Below are positions 44,028-52,860 of a stretch of DNA of 64,000 bases, piece after piece (positions within the stretch are counted from its first letter, which is position 1; each line of letters begins with the position of its first letter). The notes beneath the pieces were generated by a model that was not told the origin of the DNA, ran no database searches, and worked only from the letters and a program-made list of their open reading frames with translations. Made by a program: the position numbers and the translations under genes. This DNA is from an uncultured Bacilli bacterium (GTDB lineage: Bacteria; Bacillota_I; Bacilli_A; RF39; UBA660), in assembly GCA_934149105.1 (NCBI GenBank), contig CAKPDP010000001.1, positions 1-64,000 on the forward strand, written 5' to 3'.

Positions 44028-44786
44028 ATGTTTGTTGATAGTCATTGTCATGTTGATAGTTGTAGTTATGAAGATATAGAGGCTGTTTTAAGGAGAGCTA
44101 AGGATAATAAGGTAGGTATAATTATTGTTAATGGCTATGATAGAAAGTCTAATTATGAAGTTATAGAATTGGTTAAAAAATATGATATGGTTTATGGCGC
44201 TATTGGGTGGCAACCTAGTGAGATAGGAGAGATTACAGAAGAGGATTATGCTTTTTTGGAAGAACATATTAATGATGATAAGATAGTAGCTATAGGAGAA
44301 ATAGGATTAGATTATTATTATGATAATTATGATAAAGTAAAGCAAATAGATGCTTTTAAGAGACAGATCAAGATAGCAAATAAAAATAATAAACCAATTA
44401 TTGTACATAGTAGAGAAGCTATTCAAGATACGTATGATATTGTTAAAGAGATGAAGGCTAGAGGAGTTATTCATTGTTATAGTGGTTCTCTAGAGATGGC
44501 TTTGGAATTTATTAAGGTCGGATTTTGTCTAGGAATAGGTGGTATATGCACATTTAAAAATGCTAAGAATATAATTAGAGTGATTAAAGGGGTTTCTATT
44601 GATAATATTGTTTTAGAAACTGATGCACCTTATTTGACTCCAGAACCATATCGTGGTAAGAAAAATGAACCTATGTATATTCCAATAATTGCTAGGAAAG
44701 TAGCAGAACTAAAAAGCCTTACAGAACAAGAGGTTATGGAGGTTACGACGAGGTCAATTTGTCGCGTGTTTGACAAATTTCTTTAA
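44028..44786 (+). CDS. tatD: TatD-family metal-dependent DNase
   Basis: 252 residues with the metal site DSHCHVD at the N-terminus, GEIGLDYYYD, IVHSREA, and the late ETDAPYLTP. TatD proteins are 3'-5' exonucleases. In Bacillus the orthologue yabD also follows metS. Confidence 0.95.
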   Translation: MFVDSHCHVDSCSYEDIEAVLRRAKDNKVGIIIVNGYDRKSNYEVIELVKKYDMVYGAIGWQPSEIGEITEEDYAFLEEHINDDKIVAIGEIGLDYYYDNYDKVKQIDAFKRQIKIANKNNKPIIVHSREAIQDTYDIVKEMKARGVIHCYSGSLEMALEFIKVGFCLGIGGICTFKNAKNIIRVIKGVSIDNIVLETDAPYLTPEPYRGKKNEPMYIPIIARKVAELKSLTEQEVMEVTTRSICRVFDKFL

Positions 44787-44833
44787 TTATGGTAGAATGT
44801 TTATTGCCTGAAGAAATTAAATGAGGTGATTTA

Positions 44834-45601
44834 ATGAAAAAAATAGTATCTAATATACTAATTGTTTCGACACAATTGTTGGTTGGAGGACTATTTTTAT
44901 TAATGTTATTTTCAGATAATAATACAGACAATAGTGTTGTGATTGTAAGAAATAATAATTTAAATAAGATGGCTGATTCTGTTTCTAACTTATTCACAGA
45001 GGATTTAGCAGTTACTAATGTAGTGGATACTACTACTACGGAGGAACTTATTTCTCAGGAAGAAGCAGCTGAACAAGAGAGAATTGCTCAAGAGAAGGCT
45101 GCAGAAGAAGCACAAGCACAAGCTAAAGCTCAAGAGGAAGAAAGACAGAGACAGGAAGAAGAACAAAAAAGAAAAGAAGAAGAGGAAGCTAATAAGAGAC
45201 TTACTGTAGTTGATGCTTCTGGTTATGTTTCAATGCCTAATTCTGGTTTTAATGTAACTACTAGTAATAAGACTTATGCTCTTTCAGATGAAGATTTTTA
45301 TAAGGTTGCTAGTAAGGTACAATGTGAATCACATTCTAATAAAAATGATATCTTAGCAGTTATGTCAGTTATTTTAAATAGGGCTGATAGGTGCTATGGT
45401 GGTAATTGTGATCCCGTTAGTGTAGCATGGGCTCCATATCAATTTGTGTGTTCTGCTACTACTCCTAATGATTTAGTTGTACAAGTAGTTACTGATGCTC
45501 TTAACGGAGTAAGAAACAATAATTATACTTCTTTTAGAAGTTGGCATACTACTGGATATAGTGATAATTATATTGCTGAAGGTGGTAACAGATACAGATA
45601 A
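44834..45601 (+). CDS. SleB/CwlJ-type cell wall hydrolase with coiled-coil stalk
   Basis: A membrane-anchored hydrolase of 255 residues: N-terminal signal anchor (about 8-26), Glu/Ala/Gln-rich coiled coil (about 72-121), and a C-terminal Hydrolase_2 domain (about 145-255). The likely catalytic glutamate is Glu165 in SKVQCESHS, followed by VMSVILNRADR and FRSWHT. CwlJ/SleB proteins degrade spore cortex during germination, but vegetative members exist. The Bacillus neighbour at this place (yabE) is also a wall hydrolase, with an unrelated catalytic domain. Confidence 0.8.
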   Translation: MKKIVSNILIVSTQLLVGGLFLLMLFSDNNTDNSVVIVRNNNLNKMADSVSNLFTEDLAVTNVVDTTTTEELISQEEAAEQERIAQEKAAEEAQAQAKAQEEERQRQEEEQKRKEEEEANKRLTVVDASGYVSMPNSGFNVTTSNKTYALSDEDFYKVASKVQCESHSNKNDILAVMSVILNRADRCYGGNCDPVSVAWAPYQFVCSATTPNDLVVQVVTDALNGVRNNNYTSFRSWHTTGYSDNYIAEGGNRYR

Positions 45602-45619
45602 GGACTTAGGTCCTTTTTG
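45600..45619 (+). terminator. Terminator of cell wall hydrolase gene
   Basis: AGGAC pairs with GTCCT with a small loop, followed by a T run. Confidence 0.6.
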
Positions 45620-45635
45620 TTTTAGAGGTGTTTAG

Positions 45636-46427
45636 ATGGATAAATTTAAATTTAAGAAGAAATATGGACAGAATTTTTTGAAAGATAATAATATTATTAG
45701 AAAAATTGTTGAGGGAGCTAAGATAGATAAGAATACTTTAGTTATTGAGATTGGTCCAGGGGAAGGTGCTTTATCTAACTTGATTATTCCTCTTTCTAAA
45801 TATGCTATTTTATACGAAATAGACAGAGAATTAGAGGAATATTTGAATTCAAAGTTAAAGTATGATAATTATAGTATTATATGGGGAGATTTTTTGGAGG
45901 CTTCGGTAGAAGAGGAATTAAAGAAGTATGAATATGATAGATTGTATGTGATAGCTAATTTACCTTATTATATTACTACTCCAATAATTAGTAAGTTTAT
46001 AGATGAGGGTATTTTACCTGATAAATTGGTTGTTATGATGCAGAAAGAGGTTGCTAATAGGCTAAAAGCAGTTCCTGGAACAAAAGATTATGGATCTTTA
46101 ACGGTATTTTTGAATTATTATTATGACATTTCAAAGTTATTAGATGTTAGTAGAAATTGTTTTGTTCCAGTTCCTAATGTTGATAGTTCAGTAGTAGTTA
46201 TGAAACTTAGAAATAATAGAGAAAAATTAAAAGACGAGAAGTTGTTTAGAAGATTAGTGAGAGATAGTTTTCAGTTTAAGAGAAAGAATTTAAGAAATAA
46301 TTTAAAGAATTATGATTTAGATATTATTAGTAAAGTTTTAGAAAAATATAATTTTAATTTAGATGTTAGAGCTGAGGTTTTAAAATTAGAAGTTTTTATA
46401 GATATAGCTAATAGCTTAATTAAGTAA
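45636..46427 (+). CDS. rsmA: 16S rRNA dimethyladenosine transferase
   Basis: RsmA (KsgA) dimethylates A1518 and A1519. 263 residues: KKYGQNFLKDNNIIRKIVEG, EIGPGEGALSNLI, the adenine pocket NLPYYITTPI, and FVPVPNVDSSVVVM. In Bacillus order it precedes yabG. Confidence 0.97.
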   Translation: MDKFKFKKKYGQNFLKDNNIIRKIVEGAKIDKNTLVIEIGPGEGALSNLIIPLSKYAILYEIDRELEEYLNSKLKYDNYSIIWGDFLEASVEEELKKYEYDRLYVIANLPYYITTPIISKFIDEGILPDKLVVMMQKEVANRLKAVPGTKDYGSLTVFLNYYYDISKLLDVSRNCFVPVPNVDSSVVVMKLRNNREKLKDEKLFRRLVRDSFQFKRKNLRNNLKNYDLDIISKVLEKYNFNLDVRAEVLKLEVFIDIANSLIK

Positions 46428-46432
46428 TGTTT

Positions 46433-46457
46433 GATACCCATTAAAGGGTATTTTTTT
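46433..46457 (+). terminator. Terminator of rsmA
   Basis: ATACCC pairs with GGGTAT across ATTAAA, followed by seven T. Confidence 0.82.
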
Positions 46458-46493
46458 AATTGTTATAGAATATAATTTTATGGGTGAAGATTT

Positions 46494-47252
46494 ATGTTTA
46501 ATGTAGGTGATTATGTTAGTAGGAATTCTTATAAAAATGATGTTGTTTTTAAGATAATTAGTATAAATGAAGATATATATTATTTAAAAGGGGTTAATGT
46601 TAGGCTGGAAGCAGACAGTTATAAAGATGATTTAAAGTTAGAGTCAAATATTCCTAATGATGATTTTAGTCCTGATTTCGATACATATAAGACTTTAGAT
46701 CGAGATGAGTATTTTTATTTGCCTGGGAAGGTATTACATATTGATGGTGATAAGGAATATTTGGATAAATGTATGAATTATTATCATAAAAATAAGATTA
46801 AAGCATATGGTATATTGTGTGAAGAGACAGAGCTTGCTAATAATATTACTTCTTATTTAGAGTTATATAATCCAGATATATTAGTTATTACTGGGCATGA
46901 TGCTTATTATCGAAAAAATAGGGGAGGGTATAAAAATACTTTCAATTTTGTGGAAGCTGTTAAAGCGGCTCGTAAGTATGAAAAGTCTCATGAAAAATTA
47001 TTGATAATAGCGGGAGCTTGTCAGTCGAATTATGAAGAATTAATTAAGGTGGGAGCTAATTTTGCTTCTAGTCCTAAAAGAATTAATATTCATGCTTTAG
47101 ATCCTGCTATTGTGGCTTGTTCTTTAGCCTTTTCGGACAAGAATAAGAATATTGATTTATTAAATATTATTAATAAGACTAAGTATGGAGCTCCAGGAAT
47201 AGGAGGAATTATTACTACTGGTACTATGTATATAGGTTATCCTAGAGAATAA
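46494..47252 (+). CDS. yabG: Sporulation-specific protease YabG
   Basis: 252 residues homologous to YabG, the cysteine-type protease that trims coat proteins late in sporulation. Visible blocks are VGDYVSRNSYKNDVVFKI, GKVLHIDGDKEYLDKCM, DILVITGHDAYY, IIAGACQSNYEELI and FASSPKRINIHALDP. The position after rsmA and before veg is exactly that of Bacillus. TATAAT at 46471-46476 may be its promoter. Confidence 0.92.
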   Translation: MFNVGDYVSRNSYKNDVVFKIISINEDIYYLKGVNVRLEADSYKDDLKLESNIPNDDFSPDFDTYKTLDRDEYFYLPGKVLHIDGDKEYLDKCMNYYHKNKIKAYGILCEETELANNITSYLELYNPDILVITGHDAYYRKNRGGYKNTFNFVEAVKAARKYEKSHEKLLIIAGACQSNYEELIKVGANFASSPKRINIHALDPAIVACSLAFSDKNKNIDLLNIINKTKYGAPGIGGIITTGTMYIGYPRE

Positions 47253-47267
47253 GAGATGGGAGTGAAG

Positions 47268-47480
47268 ATGACTATTCAAAAAATAAAGAGTAATATAAGA
47301 AGTAGAATGGGGCAGGAAGTAGTTATTAATTATAGTGGTAGTAGGAATAGGAAAGAATTTTATAGGGGTACTATAAAAGAGATTTATGATAAGTTATTTA
47401 TAGTTAAACTTGATAATGGGCTTAAGAAAAGTTTTTCTTACGCAGATCTTTTGATAGGAGTATTAGAAATAAGAGAGTAA
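47268..47480 (+). CDS. veg: Veg protein
   Basis: 70 residues, MTIQKIKSNIRSRMGQEVVI and then a short beta-barrel (FYRGTIKEIYDKLFIVKL). In Bacillus, Veg stimulates biofilm matrix genes. The ATG at 47268 follows GGGAGTG. An in-frame ATG at 47256 is a poorer choice. Confidence 0.9.
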   Translation: MTIQKIKSNIRSRMGQEVVINYSGSRNRKEFYRGTIKEIYDKLFIVKLDNGLKKSFSYADLLIGVLEIRE

Positions 47481-47512
47481 TTGGAATTTTTTGTAAAGTA
47501 AGTGTAATTTTG

Positions 47513-47542
47513 TTGACTTTTATAGTGATATTAGGCTAAAAT
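47513..47542 (+). promoter_or_regulatory. Promoter of spoVG
   Basis: TTGACT at 47513-47518 and TAAAAT at 47537-47542 are spaced 18 bp, a sigma-A type promoter, unlike the sigma-H promoter of Bacillus spoVG. Confidence 0.6.
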
Positions 47543-47587
47543 TGTATTAGGAAAGTAAATAATTTTCCGAAAGGAGTAGAAATACAA

Positions 47588-47869
47588 ATGAAGATTACTG
47601 TGAATGAAAATGATTTACAAAAATTTGATAATGAAGGTTCTAACTTAAAAGGTAAAGCTAAAGTTATAATTGATGATTGCTTTTTAGTGGAAGTTAAAAT
47701 TATCGAGGGAGCTAGTGGATTAAGATTACAAATGCCTAGTAGACCTAAAACTATTATAGACGAAGATGGAAATGAAAAGGTAATTCATATTGATACAGCT
47801 CATCCTTTAAATTCTGAAACTCGTAAGATGTTTGAAGATGCTGTTTTTGAAGTTTATAATAGAATGTAA
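47588..47869 (+). CDS. spoVG: SpoVG-family RNA-binding regulator
   Basis: 93 residues with the SpoVG pattern: KGKAKVIIDDCFLVEVKIIE, GLRLQMPSRPK, DTAHPLNSETRKMFEDAV. SpoVG binds RNA and DNA and influences division and virulence genes in Firmicutes. The N-terminus (MKITVNENDLQKFDNEGSNL) is diverged from Bacillus. It has its own promoter and terminator. Confidence 0.9.
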   Translation: MKITVNENDLQKFDNEGSNLKGKAKVIIDDCFLVEVKIIEGASGLRLQMPSRPKTIIDEDGNEKVIHIDTAHPLNSETRKMFEDAVFEVYNRM

Positions 47870-47871
47870 AA

Positions 47872-47893
47872 TAACTCTTTTTTGAGTTTTTTT
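47872..47893 (+). terminator. Terminator of spoVG
   Basis: AACTC pairs with GAGTT across six T, followed by a T run. Confidence 0.7.
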
Positions 47894-47961
47894 CTTTTGA
47901 ATATAGATTTTTATTTTTTTTGTGTTATAATGTATGTATAGTAGAAAGGAGTTTGGATGAG

Positions 47962-48285
47962 ATGCAAGGTAATAATCAAACTAATAATTTAAATAATCAA
48001 AATGTTGGAGCAACTCCTAGTGTTGATACAAGTCATATAAATAATGTTAGTGCGGTTGCTGCTAATAACAGACAGAATAATGTTAATGTTAATAATCGGG
48101 TTAATCAACCTATGAATAATAACAATAATAATGTGTCATATCAGGGTTATGTAGAACCACCTAAGAAAAAGAATGGAGCTGTTACGTTTTTGATTATCTT
48201 TTTAATTTTGGCAGTAGCAGCTACTGCAGGATATTTTGCAGGTGGATTTATTTATAATGCTACACATAATACTGTTTCAGAATAA
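47962..48285 (+). CDS. Asn-rich tail-anchored membrane protein
   Basis: A 107-residue protein with a long low-complexity head, about one third Asn (residues 1-60, including a run of six Asn), then a Pro-Lys segment VEPPKKKNG and one hydrophobic helix near the C-terminus (TFLIIFLILAVAATAGYFAG). Start: ATG at 47962, 10 bases after AGAAAGGAG; a TTG at 47953 is too close to that site. An extended -10 TGTTATAAT (TATAAT at 47926-47931) precedes it. No family recognised. It is inserted between spoVG and yabP and has its own terminator. Confidence 0.65.
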   Translation: MQGNNQTNNLNNQNVGATPSVDTSHINNVSAVAANNRQNNVNVNNRVNQPMNNNNNNVSYQGYVEPPKKKNGAVTFLIIFLILAVAATAGYFAGGFIYNATHNTVSE

Positions 48286-48292
48286 GATTATT

Positions 48293-48315
48293 TGACCATT
48301 TTTGGTCTTTTTTTT
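48293..48315 (+). terminator. Terminator of Asn-rich protein gene
   Basis: GACCA pairs with TGGTC across a T loop, followed by eight T. Confidence 0.7.
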
Positions 48316-48350
48316 AGGCTCTTTAATAATATTTATTAGGAGGAATATAT

Positions 48351-48644
48351 ATGGATAATGTAAAAGAGATGGAAAATAGTTTTAATCATGGAATTAGTGT
48401 TTCAGAAAGAAAGAATGTTGTGGTATCAGGGGTAAAGAAAATAGATAAGTTTGATGAAGAGGAATTTTATATTGAGACGACGTTAGGCTATTTAATTATT
48501 AAGGGTAAAGAATTGGAACTTATTAAGTTAGATACTTATCAAGGAAATGTTTCTATTAAGGGAACAGTAGATAGTTTTAGTTATGTTGATAATGCAAAAA
48601 AGAAATCTAGTGATAGTTCATTTTTAGGAAAGTTATTTAAATGA
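48351..48644 (+). CDS. yabP: Sporulation protein YabP
   Basis: 97 residues of the YabP/YqfC family: HGISVSERKNVVVSGVKKID, FYIETTLGYLIIKGKELELI, VSIKGTVDSFSY. In Bacillus YabP is needed for spore cortex or coat assembly. It overlaps yabQ by 4 bases, as coupled partners. Confidence 0.92.
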   Translation: MDNVKEMENSFNHGISVSERKNVVVSGVKKIDKFDEEEFYIETTLGYLIIKGKELELIKLDTYQGNVSIKGTVDSFSYVDNAKKKSSDSSFLGKLFK

Positions 48645-48931
48645 TGGTTTTAAAAATACAGATTTATTCGCTAATTTATAGTTTTTTTTATGGAATGTTT
48701 TTTGGAATGTTGGTGAGAATTAATTATAGGTATTTGTATGATGTAAAGAAGTTTATTAGGGTAGTAGTATCGTTTTTTTTTATTATGTTTAATGTAATGT
48801 TCTATTTTATGGGACTTAAATATATTAATAATGGAATATTACATATTTATTTCTTTTTATGTATTTTAGGAGGATATTTTTTAGTAAATGGAATTTTTAG
48901 TAAATTTAATGTAAAGAAAAAGAAAAAATAG
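48641..48931 (+). CDS. yabQ: Spore cortex protein YabQ-like
   Basis: A 96-residue protein with three hydrophobic helices, matching YabQ by pattern (QIYSLIYSFFYGMFFGMLVR) and by its position after yabP and before divIC. It is shorter than the Bacillus protein (about 210 residues), keeping only the membrane core. Confidence 0.75.
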   Translation: MMVLKIQIYSLIYSFFYGMFFGMLVRINYRYLYDVKKFIRVVVSFFFIMFNVMFYFMGLKYINNGILHIYFFLCILGGYFLVNGIFSKFNVKKKKK

Positions 48932-48952
48932 ATAATATTTTGTCTTGTTTAT

Positions 48953-48980
48953 TGACTTTGGAAGGGCTAAATAGTACAAT
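48953..48980 (+). promoter_or_regulatory. Promoter of divIC
   Basis: TTGACT at 48953-48958 and TACAAT at 48975-48980, spacing 16. Confidence 0.6.
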
Positions 48981-49004
48981 GTGGATGAATAGGAGGTAGA
49001 TATT

Positions 49005-49334
49005 TTGAAGAGTAATTCTAATAATTCTAAAAAAGTTAAGAAGAAAACTAGTGTTTTGGTTAAATTAAGATTATTAGTATTTTTGATTTTATTTATTTCT
49101 TTTGTTTCAGTTTTGGGCTATAACTGTATGACTAATTTATTAAAATTAAAGGAATTAAAGGATGAGAAAAAGGATTTAGAGAATAAAATTGTATATTTAT
49201 CTGATGAGAAAGAAAATTTAGAAGCTGATGTAGAGAGATTATCGGATAAGAATTATATTGCTAGATATGCTAGGGAGAAGTATTTATATTCTAAAAATGA
49301 TGAGATTATTATTAGGATGGATGATGATGAATAG
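49005..49334 (+). CDS. divIC: Septum protein DivIC (FtsB family)
   Basis: 109 residues: basic head, one membrane helix (LRLLVFLILFISFVSVLGY), a coiled coil (about 50-85), then the FtsB/DivIC end YIARYAREKYLYSKNDEIII. It joins FtsL and DivIB in the divisome. A TTG start is used: AGGAGGT lies 7 bases upstream and no ATG is available. Confidence 0.9.
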   Translation: MKSNSNNSKKVKKKTSVLVKLRLLVFLILFISFVSVLGYNCMTNLLKLKELKDEKKDLENKIVYLSDEKENLEADVERLSDKNYIARYAREKYLYSKNDEIIIRMDDDE

Positions 49335-49357
49335 GAAGTTTGTTTAACTTCTTTTTG
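49334..49357 (+). terminator. Terminator of divIC
   Basis: GAAGTT pairs with AACTTC, followed by five T. Confidence 0.65.
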
Positions 49358-49382
49358 TTTTGGAAGAAAAATTAAGGTAAAG

Positions 49383-49412
49383 AAAAAGTGCTTCAAGTTT
49401 GAGGCACTTTTA
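49383..49412 (-). terminator. Terminator of ftsH
   Basis: A 13-bp hairpin (AAAAGTGCTTCAA with TTGAGGCACTTTT, one G-T pair), with a T run on the minus strand. It may work in both directions between the converging divIC and ftsH. Confidence 0.75.
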
Positions 49413-49416
49413 AATA

Positions 49417-51333
49417 TTATTTTTCTGAAGATTTATTTTCATTATTGTCTTTTTTTGAATTTGAAGGAATGGCAGGTTCTTCTGTTATGTTAGGTAAGTG
49501 ACCTGTTTCTACTAGACTGTCAATTTGTTCTTTTGTGATTGTTTCTTCTTCTAATAGGGTATTGGCTATTAATTCTAATAAATCAGTGTTTTCTTTTAAG
49601 ATTTTTTGAGTTTTTTCATAACAACTATTGATTATTTTACGCATTTCTTCATCTATTTCATGAGCAACTGTATCAGAAATATTTCTGTTTTTAGTATAGT
49701 CACGACCTAAGAAAGTGTTTTCTTGAGGTTCGGCTAGGCTCATTGTTCCTAAATCACTCATTCCATATTCAGTTACCATGCCACGGGCTATTTTAGTGGC
49801 TTTGCGGAAATCATCTTGAGCACCGGTAGTAACTTCTTTGAAGGTTATTTCTTCGGCTACACGTCCACCTAATAGGCCACAAATGGATTCTAATAATTCT
49901 TTTTTAGTATAATTAAAGGCTTCTTCTCTTGGAGTCATCATAGTGTAACCACCAGCATGTCCACGAGGAATTATAGTTATTTTTTGAACGTCATTAGCTC
50001 CATCTAACTTTAAGCCCATTACGGCGTGCCCAGCTTCGTGATAAGCTACTAATTTTTTCTCTTTATCAGTGTATTTTCTAGTGACTTTAGCGGGTCCCAT
50101 TAGAACTCTGTCAGTAGCTTCATCAATTTCAGCCATTGTTATACATTTTTTCTTTCTTCTAACGGCTAATAAAGCAGCTTCATTTAGTAAGTTTTCAAGA
50201 TCGGCTCCAGAGAAACCTGGTGTTCTTTTGGCAAGGTTATCTAAAGTGATATTTTTATCTAATACTTTATTACGAGCATGAACTTCAAGGATTTCTTTAC
50301 GAGCATTTTTATCAGGAAGAGCTACTGTTACTTGTCTATCAAATCTTCCTGGTCTTAATAGAGCAGGGTCTAAAACGTCAGGCCTATTAGTAGCAGCAAT
50401 AACAATGATACCTTCATGTGGTCCAAAACCGTCCATTTCAGTTAACAATTGATTTAGGGTTTGTTCTCTTTCATCGTGACCGCCACCTAAACCTGTTCCT
50501 CTTTGACGCCCTACAGCATCTATTTCATCGATAAAGATTAGACAAGGAGCATTCATTTTAGCTTGACGGAACATATCTCTAACACGAGAAGCTCCAACTC
50601 CAACGAATAATTCAACGAAGTCTGATCCACTAATGTAGTAGAAAGGTACTTTGGCTTCACCAGCAACGGCTCTAGCTAATAGTGTTTTACCAGTACCGGG
50701 AGGACCTACTAATAATACTCCTTTAGGTATTCTAGCTCCCATTTCTTGGAATTTTTTAGGAGCTCTTAAGAAATCAATTAATTCTTGAACTTCTTCTTTT
50801 TCTTCAGTTAATCCTGCGACATCTTTGAAAGTAGTTTTGGTTCCTTCTTGTAATAATTTGGCTTTACTTTTTCCAAAATCCATGGATTTATTACCATTTC
50901 CTAATTGTTTAGTAAATAACCATAGGGATACTCCTACTAAAATAAGGATAGGTACCCAGTCAGCAATTAATTGAAGCCATTCAGAAGCTTCTGGATCTTT
51001 TTCGACATTTAAAGTGAAATTAGAATTTCCACTTTCACTGGCTGTAGTAATTTGTTTTAAAAATTCATCGGACATAGGAATATAGAGAATAAAACTTTCG
51101 TTTTCTTTATATTCTTTTAAAACTCCAGTTATTTCGTAAGTTTGAGTTCTTACTTTTGGAGTGATGGTTAATTCTGTAATATCATTTTTTTCTAAATTAG
51201 TTTTAAAATCATCATAAGTTATTTCTTTTACAGAATTATTAAATAAGTTTACTATTAAAAGGCTACCTACTATAAATGCTAATAAAAATATGTAGGGAGC
51301 TAAGCTTTTCTTTACTGTTTTGTTTAAATTCAT
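49417..51333 (-). CDS. ftsH: ATP-dependent zinc metalloprotease FtsH
   Basis: 638 residues: two membrane helices around an extracytoplasmic domain, AAA+ core with Walker A GPPGTGKT, FIDEIDAVGRQRG and the second region of homology RPGRFDRQV, then the zinc site HEAGH. It degrades membrane and regulatory proteins. It lies 6 bases after tilS; hpt, which normally separates them, is absent. Both genes point toward the origin, against replication. Confidence 0.98.
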   Translation of the reverse strand: MNLNKTVKKSLAPYIFLLAFIVGSLLIVNLFNNSVKEITYDDFKTNLEKNDITELTITPKVRTQTYEITGVLKEYKENESFILYIPMSDEFLKQITTASESGNSNFTLNVEKDPEASEWLQLIADWVPILILVGVSLWLFTKQLGNGNKSMDFGKSKAKLLQEGTKTTFKDVAGLTEEKEEVQELIDFLRAPKKFQEMGARIPKGVLLVGPPGTGKTLLARAVAGEAKVPFYYISGSDFVELFVGVGASRVRDMFRQAKMNAPCLIFIDEIDAVGRQRGTGLGGGHDEREQTLNQLLTEMDGFGPHEGIIVIAATNRPDVLDPALLRPGRFDRQVTVALPDKNARKEILEVHARNKVLDKNITLDNLAKRTPGFSGADLENLLNEAALLAVRRKKKCITMAEIDEATDRVLMGPAKVTRKYTDKEKKLVAYHEAGHAVMGLKLDGANDVQKITIIPRGHAGGYTMMTPREEAFNYTKKELLESICGLLGGRVAEEITFKEVTTGAQDDFRKATKIARGMVTEYGMSDLGTMSLAEPQENTFLGRDYTKNRNISDTVAHEIDEEMRKIINSCYEKTQKILKENTDLLELIANTLLEEETITKEQIDSLVETGHLPNITEEPAIPSNSKKDNNENKSSEK

Positions 51334-51339
51334 TTTTTA

Positions 51340-52659
51340 TTATTCCTCCTCTTCACAGTACTCGATTATTATATCATAGTTTTCAGTATTTTTTAAGTTA
51401 AATTTAGATTTTTTAATATTGGGAATCCAAAGGATATTGTCTTGGTTATCTACTAGTAAGGGATAGTTTTTTCGCTTTGATAGCGGGACTTTTTCATTTA
51501 TGAAAATATCTTTAACTTTTTGTTTGCCATTTAATCCTAGGACTTCTATATAATCACCATCTTTTTTATTCCTTATATAGAGTGGTAGAGATAGTTTTTT
51601 ACTATTTAATCTACAAATATTATTACCATTTTGAGTGGTATTATTAATAGTTTTTAGAATGTGATTTCCTATTTTTTGATAATTAGTAAATATTACTTTA
51701 TAATTGTTTTCGTTAGTTATATTAGTTTTAGTGAAATATAACTTATTGTATTCTTTAATAATTATTAGATTTTTAGGAAGGGTAATAGTTAGATTTGGTT
51801 TAGGACTATTTATTAAATTTATAATATTAGTTAAGTGTTTTTCAGTTATAATATTGTTTTGATTATTATAGATAGTAGATAATATTTTGTAGATAATATT
51901 TTTTAACAAGAAGGGATGAATAGTAGTAATTTTAGCTAATAGTAAGATATTATCTTTATAAATATGTGGAAGAAGATTATTTACTTCATCATTTACGTAG
52001 TTATTATATTCTAGTAATGTTTCAGAATATTTTAAGAATTTTTTATGAACATTTTTATCTTCTTTCTTTAATAGGGGTAAGAAATTTTTACGATATCTAT
52101 TTCTGGTATAAGTTGTATCTTTATTGGTTATATCTAGGTAATATTTAATATGATGTTTTTGATTGTAGTTTAGAAGATCATCTTTTGTATATTCTAGAAA
52201 GGGTCTAATGATATAGTAATCTTTTTGTTTAGATACCTTTTTAATACCGGCATATCCTTCAAGATTAGATCCTCTAACTATTTTCATTAATATAGTTTCT
52301 ATTAAATCGTCTCCATGATGGGCTAAGAAAAGATATTTACTATTATATTTATGAAGAATTTGTTCATAAAATTGATATCTTTTTGTTCTGGCTTCATTTT
52401 CAAAATTATTTTGAGTGTATTTTTCTATTTTATGACATTCAAATATTATATTATTGTCTTGGCAATATTTTTTTAAATATTGCTCTTCTTCTTGACTTTG
52501 TTTTCTTACGTTGTGATTTATATGGGCTACCACTAAGGGATTTTTAGTATGAGTCTGGAGATAGTTTAGAAGAGCCATTGAGTCTGGACCAGATGATACT
52601 CCTACTATAAGATAGTCAGTTTTATTTAGATTTAAATCTGTTAATAGAGCTTTTGACAT
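51340..52659 (-). CDS. tilS: tRNA(Ile)-lysidine synthase TilS
   Basis: TilS converts C34 to lysidine so that tRNA-Ile reads AUA, a very common codon here. 439 residues: N-terminal PP-loop (IVGVSSGPDSMALLNYLQ, AHINHNVR, LAHHGDDLIETILM), a middle domain and the C-terminal domain (RNKKDGDYIEVLGLNGKQKV). GGAGGTATT is the ribosome site. Confidence 0.96.
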   Translation of the reverse strand: MSKALLTDLNLNKTDYLIVGVSSGPDSMALLNYLQTHTKNPLVVAHINHNVRKQSQEEEQYLKKYCQDNNIIFECHKIEKYTQNNFENEARTKRYQFYEQILHKYNSKYLFLAHHGDDLIETILMKIVRGSNLEGYAGIKKVSKQKDYYIIRPFLEYTKDDLLNYNQKHHIKYYLDITNKDTTYTRNRYRKNFLPLLKKEDKNVHKKFLKYSETLLEYNNYVNDEVNNLLPHIYKDNILLLAKITTIHPFLLKNIIYKILSTIYNNQNNIITEKHLTNIINLINSPKPNLTITLPKNLIIIKEYNKLYFTKTNITNENNYKVIFTNYQKIGNHILKTINNTTQNGNNICRLNSKKLSLPLYIRNKKDGDYIEVLGLNGKQKVKDIFINEKVPLSKRKNYPLLVDNQDNILWIPNIKKSKFNLKNTENYDIIIEYCEEEE

Positions 52660-52860
52660 AATACCTCCTTGGTTATGTATTATATCATGTATTTATTAAA
52701 AATTTATTAAATTAATATTAAAAGTAATCAAAAATTTTCGACTATGTAAATTGTTGTCAATCTTAAAGGTATTAGTTTAAAATTTAGTTAATATTTGAGA
52801 CAAAAAAATATTATTATGTTATACTGAAAATATAAATTTTGATGTGAAGGAGATGTGTTT

